This document shows positions 42,549 to 46,931 of a stretch of 46,931 bases of DNA, in pieces. The notes below the pieces were generated by a model that was not told the DNA's origin, did no database searches, and saw only the letters and a list, made by a program, of their open reading frames with translations. The position numbers and the translations under genes were made by a program. The stretch comes from Reclinomonas americana ATCC 50394 (taxonomy: Eukaryota > Jakobida > Jakobea > Jakobida): assembly GCA_048213135.1 (NCBI GenBank), contig PS015030.1, positions 213,424-260,354 of the forward strand. The letters are read 5' to 3'. Each line of letters begins with the position of its first letter. Position 1 is the first letter of the stretch.

Positions 42549-45500
42549 TCACCGCTGCACCACCTTGAACCCCAACCGCTCCAACCGCGCCACCGCCTCC
42601 TCCACTGCACTCTCCTCCACCGCCTTGGCATCAAACAACAGCTTGGCGTTGTGCTTGACGACCTTCGCCTCCTCCTCCGAGCGCGTAATCACCGCCGCAG
42701 CTCCGCGATGAACCTCGGCGACACCGCCTTCCTCGCGCACGCGTGTGAGCAGAGCCTCGTCGCCAATGAACTCGTTGAAGACCTGGTGTGTGGGGGGAGG
42801 GAGTGAGAGTGAGGTGGGGAAGGGTTTAGTGATGCTGCTGCTGATGTACCTCGAGAAGCATTCTCAAATGTGAATGACTGTGACAGATTGGACTTCTGCA
42901 GGACGACCAAGTCGAAGTGAGGTTGCGCTCAGTTGGAAGCTCTAGAGCTTTGTGTCTTCCTCTCCTTGACATCAAACAGCCAGCGGCAATTCCTGCCCTT
43001 AACTGCTGTCATCCATGACTGTGAACTTCTGCAGGTACGTCCCGAGTGTTCGTGGCATGCATATGCGCAGGTTGGCAGGTTGCACTGCAGTTGGCGACAC
43101 CGTTGGCCTTATGCAGTGGCATCTCGGCCCTTGATTTGTACTGCTGCAAACATGGCAGGAACTTCCCGAGTGTTCGTGGCAGGTTGGCAGGTTGCACTCA
43201 GCTTCCTTGTGTCTTCCTCTCCTTGACATCAAACAGCCAGCGGCAGCTCCTGCCCTTGACTGCTGTCATCCATGACTGTGAACTTCTGCAGGTACGTCCC
43301 GAGTGATCCAAACTTCAATACAGCTGCACAACCTTGACCCTCGTCTCTCTCCACCATTCCTCTCCTTCGACTATATCATCCATCTGCTTCATCAACTACA
43401 TAGCACCACCCTTTCCCTTCCTTCTCCCATCTCCCTTCCCCCAAACTCCCTCATCATTCCTCCCTTGCGATTATTCAATGATATCTCCTCACCACCTCAT
43501 CCAGCTGCTGCATCAACTGCGCCACCACACCTCAGTAAGCATCACCGCCCTTTCCTTTCTTCTCCCTTCCCCCATCTCCCCCTCACCTGCGGCGCATACA
43601 CCTCCCACCTCCTGTTGACCTCCACCAAGTGCTCCTCAATCAGCGCCAGCCGCGTGGCCAGCGTCTTCTCGGCTTTCCGTCTCGCCACCGTCAGTGTCAT
43701 GCACACAAACTCCACCACTGTGTCGCCACACTTTATCAGCGCAAGGCAATGCCCCTTCCCCTCCCCCCCTCCTCACACCGCCACGCAACATGGATGATCA
43801 TCCTGCGTCTTGCCCGTGCGCACATTGAAGAACGACCGCTGACCCGTGCGGCGATTCACGCTCGGAATCTGCCGCCCTCATTTTCTCAGTCACCACTCAC
43901 TTCTCTCTTTCCCAAACATCGCCCCCACTCACCCACTCGGGATCCAACGGCGCACTGAAAATGCGCTGCTTGGTGGCCTTGGACCACCGCCGGAACGTCC
44001 GCTCGAAATCCACCTTCTCCCTCTCCAACTCTGCCGCGCAGTGCTCCCTCTCGCGCATCATCGCCACCGACGTGGTCATGAGCTGGCGGTTCGCCGGACG
44101 CATGTGCTGCACGAATCCGGCACGGTCGCGCCACGCCGCCCGCAAGCGCGCACGCCGCCACAACCGAGCACGCGCCACCACAAACCACCAACGATGTCGC
44201 CGTACCAGCGCTCGCCGCCACACGCTCTGCACCAGCAGCACCTGTCGATGCCACTGCCGGAGTCGTGGCAGCCACTGCTGCGCGCGACACACGCACCCGC
44301 GCCACCACGCCTGTATGCGCACACATGCGTTGCACTCTGCCGGGCTCCGGAGGTGATGCTGCTGCTGCTGCTGCTGCGCCTCCACGCACTGCGCCACCCA
44401 CCGCGCCCGGCGACGAACAGCCTCGCGCGAGGCCGCCAGCAGCTCGCGCCGCCGCCGCGCCGCCTGCGCCACCAGTCGTCGACGAAAGCGCGTGCGACGC
44501 CACCACCTTTGCAGTTTCAGCAGCGTGTATTTCAGGCGGAGAGTGGACACGCCGTAGAGGGCGGCGGCCGAGGGAAAGGCGGAGAGGAGGCGCACGAGCG
44601 AGGCGCTGGTGTGTGTGGCGGTGGCATGGAGGCGGCGAGAGACGGCCAGAGTGCAGCGGGCGAGAAGAGTGTGGAATTCGGCGCGCGCTTGGGAGATGAA
44701 CTCTGCGCGAGGGTGGAAGGGGAAGGGGATGAGGAAAGGAAGGGGAGTGGGCAAAGGAGGGGAGGAGACGAGACGACAAATGGGCAAAGCAAGGATGCGG
44801 GGCAGGAAAGGAAAGATCTATTCCCCCTCACGCAACCACTGATAACCACAGCGCCGGGAACAGCACTGGCATCACCACCACCCTCGTCGCTCGCCGCCGT
44901 CCCCGCGAGCGGATTCGCAGGCGTCGATGGCCGCCCACCCACAGCCGAGGCCGGTCGACCACCGCCACCGGCCGCCGACGAGGCCACCGAGGCATTGGCC
45001 GCGTCGACCAGCTTGCGCACCGCCTTCAGCACCTTCATTAATCGCTGCCCGAGTTCCTGCGTGTCGGGCTCCAGTTCCACTTGCACACCGTCCCACACAT
45101 GCGCATTCTGCGGCGACAGCGGCACGCCGTCGCTCCCCACACTGCTTGGTGGTCTCAGATGTTGCTGTCGAAATGAAGACGAAGAGGCAGCCGACGCTGG
45201 CCGGCTGCTGCTGCTGCTGCTGCTGCTGGATGAGAGTGTCTGCCGCAGGAGCGCCAGCTGGTTCTGAAAGGCGTGATGTGAGATGCTCGAGTCGGCGGCC
45301 TTGGCGGAAGTACGTGATGTCATGTCAGTGCTGCCGACGCTGTCGATGAGGAGTGGGTTGTCGTGCGAGGCCACAGCGGTGACCGGGCTCAGCTGAGATG
45401 GCGAGCGTGACTGTGTGTTGGTGAGGGTGAAGAGTTGCTCCAGAGCTGAGTCCTCGCGCTCTGCGACGAGAGGGGAAGGGAGATCAGGCAACGGGGGCGG

Positions 45501-46443
45501 TAGTAACTCGTTCCTGTTGTTAGAGTACCTCTCCTCCATTGCTCCTGCAACCTCGCCGTCTCCACTTGCACCTCCGTCAACTCCTTCTCCGGCTGCGTTG
45601 CACGGGTAGTGAGGGATATGAGAATGGGGGAGGTGAGTGGGAAGCGAGAGGAGGGCTCTGGAGACAGACGAGCGTCGTACTGACTGCAGATCACCCAAGG
45701 GAGGAAGAGAAGAGAATGAGGAGGAGAGTGGGAAGCGAGAGGAGGGCTCTGATGACAGAGGAGCTTCTTTCTAACCGCAGAGTGGTGAGCGACTACCCAC
45801 GGGAGGAGGAGAAGAGAATGAGGGTGGTGAGGAAGGCAAACGAGAGGAGACTGGGAAGCGTGAGGAGGGCTCTGGAGACAGAGGAGCTTCTTACTGACTG
45901 CAGATCACCCAAGGGAGGAAGAGAAGAGAAGAGAATGGGGGTGGTGAGGAAGGCTAAGGGGAGGAGAGTGGGATTCGAGAGGAGGGCTCTGGAGACAGAG
46001 GAGCTTCTTTCTAACCGCAGAGTGGTGAGCGACTGCCCGCCCGCAGTCCAGGCGAACTTCTACTCTGCCGTACTCCTTCTCTTTCCCCCCATCTCAACCT
46101 GCATACCATCTCTATCTCTTGCAAAGCCGTTACGGAGATTGAAGAGAGCGAAGAGCAAAGAGAGATAAGCAAGAAGTGAAGAGAGAAAGTTGCTTTAAGC
46201 AGCTCACTCTTCTCCTCTCTCATCACGAGAGAGGATGCCTTGTGGCTCTCTCTTGTCCGTGAAACGCAACAATCGCCGCCAACTCCCTCCCACTCTGCTT
46301 GCGCGCGAACCCGAGTCGCGTCAGCTCATCGACCACCACGCGCACTTGCAGAGCTCGATGCACGGCGGTCGACACCAGTGAAGGCGAGGAGGAGTCTTGT
46401 TGATCCACAGTCATCGATTGCATAACGTGCGAGACGCGGAGGG
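42549..46443 (-). CDS. IQ-motif, WW-like, coiled-coil protein (5' partial)
   Basis: Exons, all phase-matched: 46271-46443, 45529-45592, 44837-45460, 43933-44702, 43790-43868, 43587-43717, 42549-42782 (stop TGA). About 690 residues are visible; the start lies beyond 46443. The large exon 43933-44702 is rich in W and R and carries IQ-type motifs (VRIQAWWRGCVCR, LVQSVWRRALVRR) that bind calmodulin or EF-hand light chains. Next come FERTFRRWSKATKQRI and APLDPEW. A compact WW-like segment follows (RRTGQRSFFNVRTGKTQDDHP), then helices (ARRKAEKTLATRLALIEEH). IQ plus this WW-like motif is typical of flagellar or centrosomal proteins (inference). Whether the duplicated segment at 42951-43305 holds further exons is open. 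The exact orthologue is not recognised. Confidence 0.65.
42951..43305 (-). repeat. 98-nt direct repeat (42951-43048 and 43208-43305) inside the IQ-motif gene
   Basis: The two copies differ at about three positions and have a 257-nt period. On the minus strand each copy follows CTGCAG and has the same open frame (SSQSWMTAVKGR[N/S]CRWLFDVKERKTQ). The segment between copies contains a second shared word (CCCGAGTGTTCGTGGCA at 43039 and 43162). It could be a duplicated exon or an intronic duplication. Confidence 0.7.
43306..43586. other. Pyrimidine-rich intronic sequence of the IQ-motif gene
   Basis: On the + strand this is C/T-rich with several ATC/ATCATC words. No minus-strand exon with splice signals is visible, and + strand frames are low-complexity. 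Confidence 0.5.
45659..46041 (+). repeat. Alternating higher-order tandem repeat in an intron of the IQ-motif gene
   Basis: Four units of about 92-122 nt each end GGGAAGCG(A/T)GAGGAGGGCTC or similar and start TGGAGACAGA or TGATGACAGA. Units alternate between two types: one with CTGACTGCAGATCACCC (45659, 45873) and one with CTAACCGCAGAGTGGTGAGCG (45751, 45991). The dimer period is about 230-240 nt, a small higher-order repeat. Confidence 0.8.
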
Positions 46444-46931
46444 CTGTAGGAGGGAGAAGAAGAAGGGAATGGGAGGGAGAAGGAGACAAGGAGTGAGTGG
46501 ATGCATGGCTTCCTGTGTCACTGTCTCTCTCTCTCTCTCAGTATGTGTGTGTGAGAGAGAGTGAGTGGATGAAGAACGAGAATGCAGAGAGATCCAGGCA
46601 AGACAGGAGACAAAGAGTGAGAGAGGAGAGAGAGAGAGAGAGTGGATGAAGAACGAGCATGCAGAGAGATCCAGGCAAGAGATTTGAGAGACAGGAGATA
46701 AAGAGCGAGAGTGAGGAGACAACGAGTGAGAGTGAGAGTGAGCGAGAGCTCTCCAAGAGGATTTTCCCAGTTCTCAATCTTACTCTTGACAAGATCTCTG
46801 CATTCTCGCTCACTCTCTCCCTCAGACACACACACACACTCTTCTCTCTCTCTCTCTCTCTCTCACTCACACACACACTCACTCACTCACTTTCTTTCTC
46901 TCACTCTCTCTTCCCCTTCTCTCAATCACTT
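46444..46931. repeat. Microsatellite-rich right edge with a 40-nt direct repeat
   Basis: Words starting GTGGATGAAGAACGAG and ending ATCCAGGCAAGA occur at about 46564-46603 and 46642-46680, separated by GA repeats. CT/CA tracts fill the end. On the minus strand this is probably an intron of the IQ-motif gene, since the acceptor CCTACAG lies at 46444. No exon is seen. Confidence 0.6.

Noticed and set aside
1-46931. tRNA, rRNA, CRISPR or bacterial operon features
   Set aside because: No cloverleaf, rRNA core or spaced repeat array was recognised by eye; a dedicated RNA search would be needed to exclude small RNA genes in introns.

Overview
The window is 46.9 kb of draft nuclear DNA from an intron-dense eukaryote, most likely a free-living protist. 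The evidence is spliceosomal GT-AG introns (many only 50-100 nt) in every gene, (GA)n/(CT)n/(CA)n microsatellites in most introns, no bacterial operon signals, and single-copy eukaryotic housekeeping genes (DDB1, ASF1) beside secreted proteins built from NHL, fn3-like, cadherin-like, IPT-like and PAN modules. I cannot name the species. Twelve runs of N interrupt the sequence, most of them inside purine- or pyrimidine-rich introns.

Layout. 1-11274 (-): gene A, a giant extracellular repeat protein, cut by the left edge and by a gap. 11715-12325 (-): a small AT-hook gene broken by a gap. 13009-16049 (-): a coiled-coil gene resembling the SIKE/FGFR1OP2 family. 17077-25582 (+): a complete 23-exon DDB1 orthologue. 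25654-33542 (-): gene B, a complete 23-exon secreted protein of about 1,565 residues. 34125-35117 (+): a four-exon 64-residue protein. 35231-35734 (-): the 3' part of a His/Asp-rich gene. 37018-38176 (+): a small secreted protein with an acidic middle and a lysine-rich tail. 38901-39896 (+): the first two exons of ASF1. 39980-42430: a minisatellite field containing a tandem duplication with a period of about 1.29 kb. 42549-46443 (-): an IQ-motif/WW-like protein, 5' end not reached.

I rebuilt the genes by hand by joining exons at splice sites and requiring every junction to keep the reading phase. DDB1 and gene B each close from ATG to stop this way. Two things stand out. First, genes A and B share an architecture in which the two halves of an fn3-like domain are separated by blocks of six (or twelve) NHL blades. 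This looks like a six-bladed propeller inserted into an fn3 loop, and gene B contains the module twice in tandem. Second, splicing is unusual: the 5' splice site GTTGCG recurs about 15 times among roughly 85 inferred introns in seven genes, and the two GC-AG introns both start GCACGT.

Functionally, genes A and B look like cell-surface or matrix adhesion/recognition proteins. DDB1 (CUL4 ligase adaptor), ASF1 (H3-H4 chaperone) and the AT-hook protein are nuclear. The SIKE-like and IQ-motif proteins are probably cytoskeletal or signalling scaffolds. There is no sign that neighbours form a pathway.
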